A stretch of DNA of 49,459 nt from Synechococcus sp. CS-1329 (lineage in GTDB: Bacteria; Cyanobacteriota; Cyanobacteriia; PCC-6307; Cyanobiaceae): positions 1-49,459 of the forward strand of contig NZ_JAHLYS010000007.1 in NCBI RefSeq assembly GCF_025128055.1. The letters are read 5' to 3'. The notes below the pieces were generated by a model. It searched no databases. It was not told where the DNA came from and saw nothing but the letters and a program-made list of their open reading frames with translations. Below are positions 36,835 to 48,818 of the stretch, piece after piece. The first letter of the stretch is position 1, and every line of letters begins with the position of its first letter. The translations under genes were made by a program, and so were the position numbers.

Positions 36835-38856
36835 TCAGAAGCTGCTGAACAGCACCACCAGGGCGATCACGCCCCCGAACACGATCAGGGCATAGAACTG
36901 GGCCCGGCCGGTTTCGAAGTACTTCAGGCCTTCGCCGCTGCCCAGGGTCAGCAGGCCGGTGAGGTTGACCACCCCGTCCACCACCTTGGCATCCACTTCC
37001 AGCACCTGACGGGCCAGCTTGCGGCTGCCACGCACGAACAGCCTGTCGTTGATGTCGTCGAGGTACCACTTGTTGGCCAGAAAGGTGTTGATGCTGGGGA
37101 AGCGGGCGGCCACCAGGGTGGCCAGATCCAGCTTGTGCAGCGAGTAGGCCAGCACGGCAATGGTGATGCCGGTGATCGAGACCGCCACCGAAGCCCCCGC
37201 CAGGGGCAGGAATTCGGCCCAGGAGAAGTGCTCCGCCATCTCAGCGGCCTCCTCGGGATTGAGCAGGCCGGCGAAACGGCTGTTCCAGGGGGTGCCCAGC
37301 AGGCCGATCAACACTGACGGCACCGCCAGGATCGCCAGGGGCAGGGCCATCTGCCAGCCGGACTCATGGGGGTGGCTGGCGTGCTGGCCATGGCCGGCGC
37401 CCTCGCCCTCCGCCTCGGTCCCAGGGGCCGACTTGCCGGCCTCCTGGAGCAGCTGGGCCCGAACGACCGCATCGTTGCCGCGGAACTCGCCCTCGAAGGT
37501 GAGGAAGTAGAGCCGGAACATGTAGAAGGCGGTCATGCCGGCGGTGAGGAAGCCCACCACCCAGAGCAGCGGATAGGTGTTGAACGCCTGGCCGAGGATC
37601 TCGTCCTTGCTCCAGAAGCCCGCCAGGGGCGGAATGCCGCTGATGGCCACACAGCCGATCAGGAAGGTGGTCGATGTCACCGGCATGAATTTGCGCAGGC
37701 CGCCCATCAGGCGCATGTCCTGGGCCAGCACTGGCTCATGGCCCACCACCTCCTCCATGGCGTGGATCACCGAGCCGGAGCCCAGGAACAGCATCGCCTT
37801 GAAGAAGGCATGGGTGACCAGGTGGAACATGCCGGCCACCGGAGCACCGCAGCCCATGGCCAACATCATGTAACCCAGCTGACTCACGGTGCTGTAAGCC
37901 AGGCCCTTCTTCAGGTCCATCTGGGTGAGGGCGATCGAGGCCCCCAGGAAGCAGGTGATCGTGCCCACCACGGCAATCACCACCTGCACTTCGGGGAAGG
38001 GGGCATAGACCGGCTGCAGCCGAGCCACCAGGAACACGCCGGCCGCCACCATCGTGGCGGCATGGATCAGGGCCGAGATGGGGGTGGGGCCCTCCATGGC
38101 GTCGGGCAGCCACACGTGGAGGGGGAACTGGGCCGACTTGGCCATCGGACCCATGAACACCAGCAGGCAGAGCAGCACGGCCGCACCGTTGGAGAGGCTG
38201 CCGCTGGCCACGGCCTCGGAGAGACGAGCGCCGATTTCCTCAAAGCCGAAGGCACCGGTGGCCCAGAACAGACCGAGGATGCCCAGCAGCAGGCCGAAAT
38301 CACCGACCCGGTTCACCACAAAGGCCTTCTGGGCGGCGTTGGCGGCTCCATCACGGTCGTACCAGAAGCCCACCAGCAGGTAGGAGCACATGCCCACCAG
38401 CTCCCAGAACACATAGATCTCCAGCAGGTTCGGGCTGATCACCAGACCGAGCATTGAGCTGCTGAACAGCGCCAGATAGGTAAAAAAGCGCACATAGCCC
38501 TTGTCGTGGGCCATGTAGCCATCGGAATACACCATCACCAACAGAGCGATGGTGGTGACCAGCGAGAGCATCACGGCACCGAGGGCATCCACACGGAAAC
38601 CCATCTGCAGATTGAAACTGCCGGCGCTGGCCCAGTCGAAGAGCACTTCGGTGGCGGGAGCCCCGGCCAGCTGCTCCGCCAGCACAGCGAAACTGAGCAC
38701 GGCGGCAGCCCCGACGCAGCTGAGCAGCAGCAGGGCCACCGGCTTACGCAGCCGGTTGACGGTTCGATTGAAGCTGATCAGGCCGAGGCCGGTGATGGCC
38801 GCCCCCGCCAGGGGCAACACGGGGATCAACCAGACAAGTTCGGCAGCCGACGTCAT
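36835..38856 (-). CDS. ndhF: NDH-1 subunit 5 (NdhF)
   Basis: NdhF is the distal proton-pumping subunit, with the long lateral helix. The 673-residue protein has a NuoL-like antiporter core of about 14 membrane segments with conserved PLHVWLPDAMEGPTPISALIHAATMV and KKGLAYSTVSQLGYMMLA, and a C-terminal helical extension after about residue 480 (including a His-rich stretch around HGQHASHPHESGW). Start ATG at 38856. It is upstream of ndhD in the same direction. The rbcR gene lies further upstream on the opposite strand. Confidence 0.96.
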   Translation of the reverse strand: MTSAAELVWLIPVLPLAGAAITGLGLISFNRTVNRLRKPVALLLLSCVGAAAVLSFAVLAEQLAGAPATEVLFDWASAGSFNLQMGFRVDALGAVMLSLVTTIALLVMVYSDGYMAHDKGYVRFFTYLALFSSSMLGLVISPNLLEIYVFWELVGMCSYLLVGFWYDRDGAANAAQKAFVVNRVGDFGLLLGILGLFWATGAFGFEEIGARLSEAVASGSLSNGAAVLLCLLVFMGPMAKSAQFPLHVWLPDAMEGPTPISALIHAATMVAAGVFLVARLQPVYAPFPEVQVVIAVVGTITCFLGASIALTQMDLKKGLAYSTVSQLGYMMLAMGCGAPVAGMFHLVTHAFFKAMLFLGSGSVIHAMEEVVGHEPVLAQDMRLMGGLRKFMPVTSTTFLIGCVAISGIPPLAGFWSKDEILGQAFNTYPLLWVVGFLTAGMTAFYMFRLYFLTFEGEFRGNDAVVRAQLLQEAGKSAPGTEAEGEGAGHGQHASHPHESGWQMALPLAILAVPSVLIGLLGTPWNSRFAGLLNPEEAAEMAEHFSWAEFLPLAGASVAVSITGITIAVLAYSLHKLDLATLVAARFPSINTFLANKWYLDDINDRLFVRGSRKLARQVLEVDAKVVDGVVNLTGLLTLGSGEGLKYFETGRAQFYALIVFGGVIALVVLFSSF

Positions 38857-38961
38857 CCAGCTCAGGGTGCGGGCTACCGGAGTGTAGGCAGCTCGCCTCG
38901 CTGGCCTCGGTCTGTGTGTTGGACCGCGATCAGGTGCCCAGGGACGGCGCCAGGGGGCACC

Positions 38962-39693
38962 TCAGCCCAGCAGCCGCCCCAGGGGTCCCCCCAGAAACGC
39001 CCCGGCCGCCAGGCCCAGGAAGCGGTGGCTCCACCACAGCAGGGCGATGGCGATGACGATCCCCAGCTGGGACGGCCGCAGGAATTCAGCCCAGACCAGC
39101 TGCTGGCGGCCGTCGAGCACGGCGCGGAAAGGAATCACTGAGGTGTTGGCGCGCAGCTCCTCGAAGGCCTCACCGAAGCGCTCCCGCAGCCGCCTGTCGC
39201 CATGCCAGACCGCGAACAGGTGGTGGCCGATCAGGCCAGCACAGGTGACCAGCATGAAGCTGCTGCCGATCCAGAGCAGGTGAGTGGCGCACCAGAGCAC
39301 CTGCCCCACCGCCTGGGGATGGCGGCTGATGCGGATGATCCCGCTGGCATAGAGGCGCACCTGCGGCTTCAGCAGTGCCGGAATCTCCAGCAGGTTGTAG
39401 GTGGCCGGGTAGAGAAAAAAGAAGCTGATGGCGGTGCCCACCCAGACCAGCGGGATCAGCCCTGGGGTGCCCTGGAGGTTCCAGAGCCGCACGCCCTCAT
39501 AGCGGTGGGCGATGAAATAGCCCACCACCACCACGGCCGCCGGGATGCTCACCGCAGCGAACAGCAGGCGCCACAGCCGCGCCCCCAGGCGCTGTTCCGC
39601 CCGGGCCCTGAGGGCTGCGCCGCCGCTGTGGAGCACGGCAAACCCCAGCAGCAGGGCGAGCATCACCAGGCTGGAGCGGTGTTCCGGCGGCAC
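38962..39693 (-). CDS. NnrU-family membrane protein, probable 15-cis-zeta-carotene isomerase (Z-ISO-like)
   Basis: The protein of about 243 residues has six or seven hydrophobic segments and NnrU-family features: a His in [23 protein letters not shown], and [28 protein letters not shown] followed by TSVIPF. The last block resembles the Z-ISO branch, heme proteins that isomerise 9,15,9'-tri-cis-zeta-carotene between the phytoene and zeta-carotene desaturation steps. A carotenoid role also fits crtP and crtB 3 kb away. The start is uncertain: GTG at 39693 gives [16 protein letters not shown]; the frame is open to a TTG at 39768, adding 25 residues. NnrU proteins in proteobacteria have other roles, so the enzymatic call needs testing. 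Confidence 0.65.
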   Translation of the reverse strand: MPPEHRSSLVMLALLLGFAVLHSGGAALRARAEQRLGARLWRLLFAAVSIPAAVVVVGYFIAHRYEGVRLWNLQGTPGLIPLVWVGTAISFFFLYPATYNLLEIPALLKPQVRLYASGIIRISRHPQAVGQVLWCATHLLWIGSSFMLVTCAGLIGHHLFAVWHGDRRLRERFGEAFEELRANTSVIPFRAVLDGRQQLVWAEFLRPSQLGIVIAIALLWWSHRFLGLAAGAFLGGPLGRLLG

Positions 39694-39900
39694 GATCCCG
39701 AAGCCGGCGCCAGGGCTGGCGGCGAGAGCGGCGGTGAACAGGGCGAAGCAGGGCGGGGACGGGGCCAAGAAGCCTCAGCGGAAGCGGCGATTCTGGCGGA
39801 GGTGTCATTCCATCCCGGCCTGGCGGGGAGGCCCAGGGTCGCAGGAGTTTCCCCTTTAGAGTTCTGCCTTCCAGCCGGAGCCAGGCCCAGGGCCCATCCC

Positions 39901-40902
39901 ATGGCTGATCTGCCCTTCACCCTCGATCAGCTGCGCATCCTGCGCGCCATCGCCAGCGAGGGCAGCTTCAAGAAGGCTGCCGACAGCCTTTACGTCACCC
40001 AGCCGGCGGTGAGTCTGCAGATCCAGAATCTGGAGAAGCAGTTGGATGTCTCTCTGTTCGATCGCGGCGGGCGCAAGGCGCAGCTCACCGAAGCCGGTCA
40101 CCTCCTGCTCAGCTACTGCGACCGGATCCTTAGCCAGTGCCAGGAGGCCTGCCGCGCCCTTGATGATCTCCACAACCTGCGCGGTGGCTCCCTGATTGTG
40201 GGGGCCAGCCAGACCACGGGCACTTATCTGATGCCCCGCATGATCGGCCTGTTCCGCCAGAAATACCCCGATGTCTCGGTGCAGCTGCAGGTGCACAGCA
40301 CCCGCCGCACCAGCTGGAGCGTGGCCAATGGCCAGATCGATCTGGCGATCATCGGCGGAGAGTTGCCCACCGAACTGGCTGACCTGCTCCAGGTGGTGCC
40401 CTACGCCAACGACGAACTGGCCCTGGTGCTGCCGGTGAAGCACCCCCTGGCGCGGCTGCCGGAGCTGCACAAGGACGACCTCTACCGCCTCGGCTTCGTC
40501 TGCCTCGACGCCCAGTCGACCACCCGCAAGATGGTGGATCAGCTGTTGGCACGCTCGGGTCTGGAGGTGCAGCGCCTCAAGATCGAGATGGAGCTCAACT
40601 CCTTTGAGGCGATCAAGAACGCCGTGCAGTCGGGCCTCGGTGCTGCTTTCCTGCCGGTGGTCTCGATCGAGCGCGAACTGGCCACGGGCAGCCTCTACCG
40701 CCCGACCGTCTCGGATCTGCTGGTGCGCCGTCAGCTCAAGTTGATCACCCATCCCGCCCGCTACTGCTCCAGGGCGTCTGAGGCCTTCCGCCGCGAAGTG
40801 CTGCCGGTGTTTGCCAGCCCCGACAGCCCCCTGCGCCAGCCCGCGGTACGGCCAGCGGCCACCCCGGTGGAGGCCGTGGCCCAGGCGGCCTCGGCCTCCT
40901 GA
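39901..40902 (+). CDS. rbcR: LysR-family regulator, RbcR/CmpR type
   Basis: The 333-residue LysR regulator has an N-terminal winged helix-turn-helix (about 5-63: [41 protein letters not shown]) and a periplasmic-binding-like effector domain from about 95 to 305 ([18 protein letters not shown]... [21 protein letters not shown]), then a short Ala/Pro tail. This matches RbcR, which controls RuBisCO and carbon-fixation genes; RbcR and the NdhR/CcmR group are easily confused. Start at the ATG at 39901 inside a longer open frame. It diverges from the Z-ISO-like gene. I could not find a clear ATTA-N7-TAAT operator between them. Confidence 0.85.
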   Translation: MADLPFTLDQLRILRAIASEGSFKKAADSLYVTQPAVSLQIQNLEKQLDVSLFDRGGRKAQLTEAGHLLLSYCDRILSQCQEACRALDDLHNLRGGSLIVGASQTTGTYLMPRMIGLFRQKYPDVSVQLQVHSTRRTSWSVANGQIDLAIIGGELPTELADLLQVVPYANDELALVLPVKHPLARLPELHKDDLYRLGFVCLDAQSTTRKMVDQLLARSGLEVQRLKIEMELNSFEAIKNAVQSGLGAAFLPVVSIERELATGSLYRPTVSDLLVRRQLKLITHPARYCSRASEAFRREVLPVFASPDSPLRQPAVRPAATPVEAVAQAASAS

Positions 40903-40915
40903 GCCAGCGCTTCGA

Positions 40916-41622
40916 TCAGAACTGCCCGGCTTCGGGGGTGAGGCCGGCGGCATCGTCGGCAATGCCCCTGGTCTGGAACTTGTTGCCGCTGATGTCGGTC
41001 TGGTAGACGCAGCGCACGATGGGCTTGTCGCGGATCGAGCCGATGTAGGCGAAGGTGTTCATCCGCTGCTTGCACTGACGCATCTGCTCGGAGGTGACAG
41101 CGCCCTCTTTCTGCAGCACGCTCCAGTTCTCCCGCCGGATCACGCAGCCTGGCTGCAGGGTGGGCTGGGTCACGAAGCTGCTGCTGGGGTTCATGGTGGT
41201 GTAGAGCTCCACATCCATCACGAAGGCACTGGCGCCCCACTGCTTGCAGAACTCGGGATCGGGCACCGCCAGATCCAGCTGCTGGCTGCTGGCGATGTTG
41301 CCCTGGTTGCCGGGGGTGTTGCTCGAGAGTGCCGTGCCGATGCCGATACCGACCACCAACACGCCGGCCAGCACGGCGATGGTGCCGACATTCAGCTGAA
41401 TCGGACTGCCGCCGCCACCGCCACCACCGGGTCCACCGTTGTCCCCGGGGCCACCGCTGCCGCCGCCGCCACCGCGCTCGGCGGTGCGCCGGCCCCGGGG
41501 AGCCCGCTCGTAGGCCTCATAGGGATCGCGATCGCGCCCCTCAGCCGCTGGCATCGGGCGGGTTTCGCTGCCGCGGGCATAGCTGCGGCGGCCACCGTCT
41601 CCACGGCTGTATCTGGAGCGGG

Positions 41623-41626
<4 letters not shown>
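40916..41626 (-). CDS. DUF3172 family membrane protein
   Basis: The 236-residue protein has an Arg/Gly-rich N-terminus, a low-complexity Gly tract (about residues 52-73), one hydrophobic helix (about 80-100), and a C-terminal soluble domain with four cysteines (DPEFC, PGCVIRR, MRQC, VRCVYQT). It fits the cyanobacterial DUF3172 family, function unknown. The C-terminal domain is expected outside the cytoplasm, where the cysteines could form disulfides. Its TTG start overlaps the ndhM stop as TTGA, indicating coupled translation. That overlap and the TRSRYSRGD beginning support the unusual start. Confidence 0.75.
41528..41535. repeat. HIP1 octamer GCGATCGC
   Basis: A HIP1 copy inside the DUF3172 gene; the context reads ATCGCGATCGCGCC, so GATCGC is locally repeated. 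Confidence 0.7.
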
Positions 41627-44437
<2,811 letters not shown>

Positions 44438-45444
44438 GCCACTCGATCAGGATTGGATTCACCAGTTGCGGAGCTTCGTCGTGGGGGCAGTGGCCCAGCC
44501 CCGGCAGCAGTCGCAGCTCACGGACGCAGCTGAACTGATCCGCCCACTGTCTGGCTTCAGCGGGATTTTCCCAGGGATCGAGTTCCCCCCAGATCATGCG
44601 CACCGGCAGGGCGCCCAGGCGCGCGAGGATCTCCGGGGCCAGGTGGTCGTCGAAGAGATTGACGAAGCCGCGAAAACTCTCCGGCGCCCCTGGATCGGTG
44701 CTGGGGCGAAAGAGCAGCTCCACCAGCGCCTCATCGATGTTGGCGCCGCTGGGATAGGCCATGGCCAGCACGCGCCGGATGAACGCGGGCCGCGCCAGGG
44801 TTCGGAACAGGGGGGTGATCAGCCAGCGCCGGCACACCAGTTGCTGAATCAGCGGCCGGCTGACGCGCTGGGGCCAGGGCAGCAGGGCCAGCCGTTTCTG
44901 ATCAAGGGTCCGCTGGGCGCAATCGATCAGGATCACCTGCCGGGGCGCCAGGCCGCGGGCCATCAGCAGCTCACTGGCCCGCAGGGCCACCACTCCACCG
45001 ATGGAGTTGCCCACCAGTTGCAGGCTGGGGGGCGGAGCGGTCGAGGTGGTGGCGTCGGCCAGGACCCAGGCGGCGAAGTCGGCCACCTGCTCGGCCCAGA
45101 GATCGAAGCCATAGGCGACGGCTCCAGCCCTGGCGGTTTCCCTGCGCAACTGGGAGCAGGGTTTGTCGCTGGAGCCGAATCCCAGCAGGTCGATGGCGTA
45201 GGTGGAGAAGTGCTTCCCCAGCTCGGGCAGGTTGTGGCGCCAGTGGCCACTGGAGGCTCCGAAGCCGTGGATCAGCACCACCACACTGGGGCCAGCCTGC
45301 GCTGATCGTCTCTGCCCCGGGCTCGGCAGCTGGCTTGTGAAGCCGATCGAGTGACCCCGCCAGCACCAGCGCTGCAGCGGGCGGGGGGCAACAACAACTG
45401 GATCAGTCACTCAGCAGGCCAGGGGCGCGAACGGAAGACCCGGC

Positions 45445-45876
45445 TCAGACAGCGGCGGTCTGGTTGGCCAGGAGCGCCTTGAGTTTGGCCAGTTCGCCGG
45501 ACCAGCGGGGATCAGGGGCGCCTTCGGTGATGTCGTCGCTGTGGACCACCTTGTTGACGGCCTTGCGGGCCACGGTGGCGGTGGCGCCACCACTACGGCG
45601 ATCGCTGCTGGGGGCTGCGCCGCGGGAATCGCGCCGCTCGGAGCGCTCGATGCGCAGGCTGTTGCCACCGAAGTCGCGGCCGTTGAGCTGCTCGATCACC
45701 GCGTCAGCCAGCTTCTCGTCGTCGACATTGGCGAAGCCGAAGCCGCGGCAGGCGCCCGTTTCACGGTCCTGCACGGTCTTGAAGCGCACGCCTTCACCGA
45801 CGGCGGTGAACAGGGCGGTCAGTTCCTTGTCATCGAAGCTCTGTGGCAGGTTGCCGACGTAAAGACGAACGCTCAT
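45445..45876 (-). CDS. RRM-type RNA-binding protein (Rbp)
   Basis: The 143-residue protein has one RRM (about residues 3-80) with RNP2 LYVGNL (5-10) and RNP1 CRGFGFANV (43-51). Cyanobacterial Rbp proteins bind mRNA and are often cold- or light-responsive, and some help localise mRNA. Unlike the glycine-rich-tail type, the C-terminus (80-143) is a charged then helical tail (RSERRDSRG... WSGELAKLKALLANQ). ATG at 45876 is clear. It lies 35 bp upstream of the hydrolase gene on the same strand. The 171-bp upstream gap holds a hairpin at the cca end. Confidence 0.9.
   Translation of the reverse strand: MSVRLYVGNLPQSFDDKELTALFTAVGEGVRFKTVQDRETGACRGFGFANVDDEKLADAVIEQLNGRDFGGNSLRIERSERRDSRGAAPSSDRRSGGATATVARKAVNKVVHSDDITEGAPDPRWSGELAKLKALLANQTAAV
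45598..45605. repeat. HIP1 octamer GCGATCGC
   Basis: A HIP1 copy inside the RRM-protein gene. Confidence 0.7.
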
Positions 45877-46014
45877 GAAACGAGGGAAGAAGGGGAAATG
45901 TTGGACCGATGGCGGAGTGTTGATCGATGAACAGGTTGGTCTGGAGAGCCAGTGGCTCGGAAATCCCTTGACGAAACCTCAGACGATCAGCCGATGCTTA
46001 CGGGCGGTGTCAGG

Positions 46015-46038
46015 CTGTGAATGGATGCCTTTTCACAG
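46015..46038 (-). terminator. Hairpin downstream of cca, possible weak terminator
   Basis: CTGTGAA and TTCACAG form a perfect 7-bp stem with a 10-base loop, 10 bp after the cca stop on the minus strand. No T run follows on the minus strand, so termination would be inefficient. The location between cca and the RRM gene suggests a boundary between transcripts. Confidence 0.35.
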
Positions 46039-46047
46039 TTCAGTAAA

Positions 46048-47235
46048 TCATGCCGGGGTTCGCTTCAGCCAGAGACTGGCCTGAATCAGGGCGTCCTGCC
46101 GGCCCTGGATCCGGCCAAAGGCGGCTTCGAGCGTGAGGTGGGCCAGCAGCTCCCCCAGCCGCCGGGACGGGCTCAGCCCCAGCTGCTGCTGCAGGCAGCG
46201 GCCATCGATCGGTGGCCGGGGATGAAACAACGGGTCCTGGGGATTGCGCCAGCGCTTTAACCATTCCGCCGCCAGGTTGGTGGGAAAAAACAGCAGCAAA
46301 GCGGGAAGATCCGCCTCCAGTTGCTGATGAAGAATCAGCCGCTCCGCTTCACCCAGATCCCGCAGGCCGGCGACGACGCCATCGCTGCTGCTCAGCAGCT
46401 GCAGCAACCAGCGGCGCAACAGCCTGCAGCGCTGCTGCAGCTGACGGCTGCTGCGCAGGCGCTCCAGGGCTGGTGCATCCAGCACCCGCACCAGCCGGGC
46501 CAGGGGCAGGGCCCGGGCCGCCTCCGCGGGGGTCAGATCCAGCTCTGATCCACGCTGCTCAGCGGCTCCCCAGGCGGGCTGCGGCCAGACGGGCTGCGGG
46601 CCGATCGAGCGCCAGGGATCGAGCAGGCCGCAGCTGAGCGCCTCCTGCAGACCCACCTCCCCGCCCGCGGCCTGGGCCAGCTTCTCCAGTTCCTGCAGCA
46701 CCCGCTCCGGCGCCACCTGGGTGATCCGGCCATGGTGGCGCTCGATCCAGCCACGGGTGCGCGGCTCCAGGCGGAAGCCCAGTTCCGTGGCCAGGCGCAC
46801 TCCCCTCAGCATCCGCAGGGGATCCTCGAGCAGGTTGGCTTCCCGCACCGCCACCAGTTCTCCCCCCAGCAGATCCTCCAGTCCACCGGTGGGATCCAGC
46901 AGCTCAGCCCCTGGCGCCAGCGGCAGGGCCAGGGCATTCAGCCTGAAATCCCGCCTCCAGAGATCGCTCTCCAGGTCGTCCCCCACCTGGCGGGCCAGGT
47001 CCAGGCTCCAGCCGCGCAGCACCAGCCGGGCCATCGAGCGCTCGCCGTCGAGCACCACAACGCTGCCGCCGTGGCGACGACTCAGACTGTTGCAGAGGGC
47101 AATGGCATCGCCGGGCACCACCAGATCCAGATCGGGCCGAGGCCCCAGGCGTCCCAGCAGGCCATCGCGCACGGCGCCGCCCACCAGTGCCGTGCCGCTG
47201 GGGAAGGAGTGCGGGGGGCAGGGCCAGCTCTCCAT
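46048..47235 (-). CDS. cca: tRNA nucleotidyltransferase / poly(A) polymerase family
   Basis: CCA-adding enzymes complete the 3' end of tRNAs. From the ATG at 47235 the protein has 395 residues with GTALVGGAVRD (about 14-24), RPDLDLVV (catalytic Asp pair), RRDFRLNALAL, and DPLRMLRGVRLATELGF, then an alpha-helical tail. Bacteria often have CCA-adding, A-adding or CC-adding members; which it is cannot be told. The frame is open to 47340, but the added part overlaps ycf34, which starts at 47333 on the other strand, so the inner ATG is preferred. Confidence 0.9.
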   Translation of the reverse strand: MESWPCPPHSFPSGTALVGGAVRDGLLGRLGPRPDLDLVVPGDAIALCNSLSRRHGGSVVVLDGERSMARLVLRGWSLDLARQVGDDLESDLWRRDFRLNALALPLAPGAELLDPTGGLEDLLGGELVAVREANLLEDPLRMLRGVRLATELGFRLEPRTRGWIERHHGRITQVAPERVLQELEKLAQAAGGEVGLQEALSCGLLDPWRSIGPQPVWPQPAWGAAEQRGSELDLTPAEAARALPLARLVRVLDAPALERLRSSRQLQQRCRLLRRWLLQLLSSSDGVVAGLRDLGEAERLILHQQLEADLPALLLFFPTNLAAEWLKRWRNPQDPLFHPRPPIDGRCLQQQLGLSPSRRLGELLAHLTLEAAFGRIQGRQDALIQASLWLKRTPA

Positions 47236-47332
47236 GGCCAGCCCCTGGCGCAGCACGGCAGTGGCTGCAGCCCTGGTCCCCTCAGGGGCCTGCGCCCACT
47301 CCAGAATGGGAGCAGTGGAGGGCTTCGGCGGC

Positions 47333-47584
47333 ATGTGCATCTGCGTCGACTGCCACTGGGTGGAGCGCTGTCAGGCCTATCACGCGGTGGAGAGGCAACA
47401 CGGTGTGCAGCACCTCAGTGAAGACCCTGATTTCTGTCCCACGGCTCCGCGCATCCACGTGCAGGTGATGAGCCTGGAGGGAGATCAGGTGGGGGTGGAG
47501 TGGGACGTGCGGGCCTGCGCCAGCTTCCAGAGCGAGCCGGGTCGCTGGAGCCGCCTGCGCCCGGGTGAGAGGGTGCCGGCATGA
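47333..47584 (+). CDS. ycf34: Ycf34 family Fe-S protein
   Basis: Ycf34 is a small protein of cyanobacteria and some algal plastids, reported to bind an Fe-S cluster and to affect photosynthetic electron transport. The 83-residue product starts MCICVDCHWVERCQAYH with cysteines 2, 4, 7 and 13 (candidate cluster ligands), plus C35 and C62 later, then the VEWDVRACASF segment. Start at ATG 47333; the frame is open much further upstream but lies over cca. Its stop overlaps the tsaB start (ATGA), so they are likely coupled. It is divergent from cca. Confidence 0.88.
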   Translation: MCICVDCHWVERCQAYHAVERQHGVQHLSEDPDFCPTAPRIHVQVMSLEGDQVGVEWDVRACASFQSEPGRWSRLRPGERVPA

Positions 47585-48234
47585 GTGCTGTTCCCCCTTC
47601 CTGGCTGCTGGCGCTGCACAGCAGCAGCGAGATTCTGGGGCTGGGGCTGGCCGCCCTGGCACCTGCCCCTGGGGCGAGTCCCAGCATCAGCAGCCATCCC
47701 CTGGGTCGGCGCCTCTCCAACGACCTGCTGACCTGCGTTGAGCAGCTGCTGCCCGCTCCCCAATGGAGCCAGCTGGGGCGCCTGGCGGTGGCCACCGGTC
47801 CGGGCGGGTTCACCGGCACCCGGGTGACCGTGGTCTTTGCCCGCACCCTGGCCCAGCAGCTGGGGCTGCCCCTCGATGGCTTCAGCAGCTTCCTGCTGAT
47901 GGCCCACCGCCTGCGCCAGCGGGCCGAGGTGGGCGACCAGCCCTTCTGGCTGTTGCAGGAGCTGCCGCGTCGCGGCATCGTGGCGGGTTGCTACGCCGTC
48001 GACGAGTGGGCACTGGGGGGAATCGCCGAGCGCGAGGCGCCACGCCTCTACGCCCAGCTGGACGATCTGCCTTCCGGCGCTCGGCTGCAGGCGCGGGTCG
48101 ATCCAGCGGCCGACGTGGCCCAGCTGCTGCGGCTGAGTGGCTTGGCGGCGGCGGCGGGATCGGGGGCTCCCTGGGCCAGCGTGCTGCCCCTGTACCCCAC
48201 CAGTCCGGTGGGCCCACCGCTGGGGCAGGCCTGA
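47581..48234 (+). CDS. tsaB: tRNA threonylcarbamoyladenosine biosynthesis protein TsaB
   Basis: TsaB partners TsaD and TsaE to make t6A37 in tRNAs. The 217-residue protein has the ASKHA-like TsaB features: LLALHSSSEILGLGL near the N-terminus and GPGGFTGTR at 73-81, then LAQQLGLPLDGFSSF. It lacks a metal-binding site, as expected for TsaB. ATG at 47581 overlaps the ycf34 stop, and its own stop overlaps the next gene by one base, so ycf34-tsaB-YdcF-like is one tight unit. Confidence 0.88.
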   Translation: MSAVPPSWLLALHSSSEILGLGLAALAPAPGASPSISSHPLGRRLSNDLLTCVEQLLPAPQWSQLGRLAVATGPGGFTGTRVTVVFARTLAQQLGLPLDGFSSFLLMAHRLRQRAEVGDQPFWLLQELPRRGIVAGCYAVDEWALGGIAEREAPRLYAQLDDLPSGARLQARVDPAADVAQLLRLSGLAAAAGSGAPWASVLPLYPTSPVGPPLGQA

Positions 48235-48818
48235 TGCGACGGCTGCTGATGCTGGCCCTGCTGGCTGGTGCTCTGGTGTTGGTGACCCGTGGGCTGCTGC
48301 TGCCCAGCCTCGGCCGGCCCCAGTTGATCCTGGTGCTGGGTGGCGACATCGAGCGGGAGAAGCTGGCCGGCCGATTGGCCCACCGGGATGGGCTACCCCT
48401 GCTGGTGAGTGGTGGCAGCAATCCGGAATATGCCCAGTGGCTGTTCAGCCAGGAGGGGCTGGATCGCCGTCAGTTTCGCCTTGATTACCGCGCCCGCGAC
48501 ACCCTGGGAAACTTCACCACGGTGGTGGACGACCTTCAGCGCCTGGACATCCACCATGTGCTGCTGGTCACCAGCAGCGATCACATGGACCGGGCCCTGC
48601 TGGTGGGACGGATCGTGGCCGGCAGTCGGGGTATCCACCTCACTCCGGTGGCGGTGCCCTGCGGTGAGCGTTGCCTGCCGGAGGGGCGCCGCAAGGTCTG
48701 GGGCGACGGCCTCAGGGCCGCGGCCTGGGTGGTCACTGGTCGGGATCTGAGGGCATGGGCGGCAGAGCGGCTGGGGCCCGTCCTGGGGCCAGCAGGCCCT
48801 GATCCAGCAGGGCGTTGA
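48234..48818 (+). CDS. YdcF/SanA-like (DUF218) membrane-anchored protein
   Basis: The 194-residue protein has an N-terminal membrane helix (about 4-23) and a DUF218/ElyC-like domain: QLILVLGGDIEREKLAG (31-47), LLVSGGSNPEYAQW, ARDTLGNFTTVVDDL, and HHVLLVTSSDHMDRAL. The family is linked to envelope functions in other bacteria, but the biochemistry is unknown. It begins within the tsaB stop codon and overlaps the convergent acyltransferase by 86 bp at its 3' end, the largest overlap in the window. Confidence 0.85.
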   Translation: MRRLLMLALLAGALVLVTRGLLLPSLGRPQLILVLGGDIEREKLAGRLAHRDGLPLLVSGGSNPEYAQWLFSQEGLDRRQFRLDYRARDTLGNFTTVVDDLQRLDIHHVLLVTSSDHMDRALLVGRIVAGSRGIHLTPVAVPCGERCLPEGRRKVWGDGLRAAAWVVTGRDLRAWAAERLGPVLGPAGPDPAGR

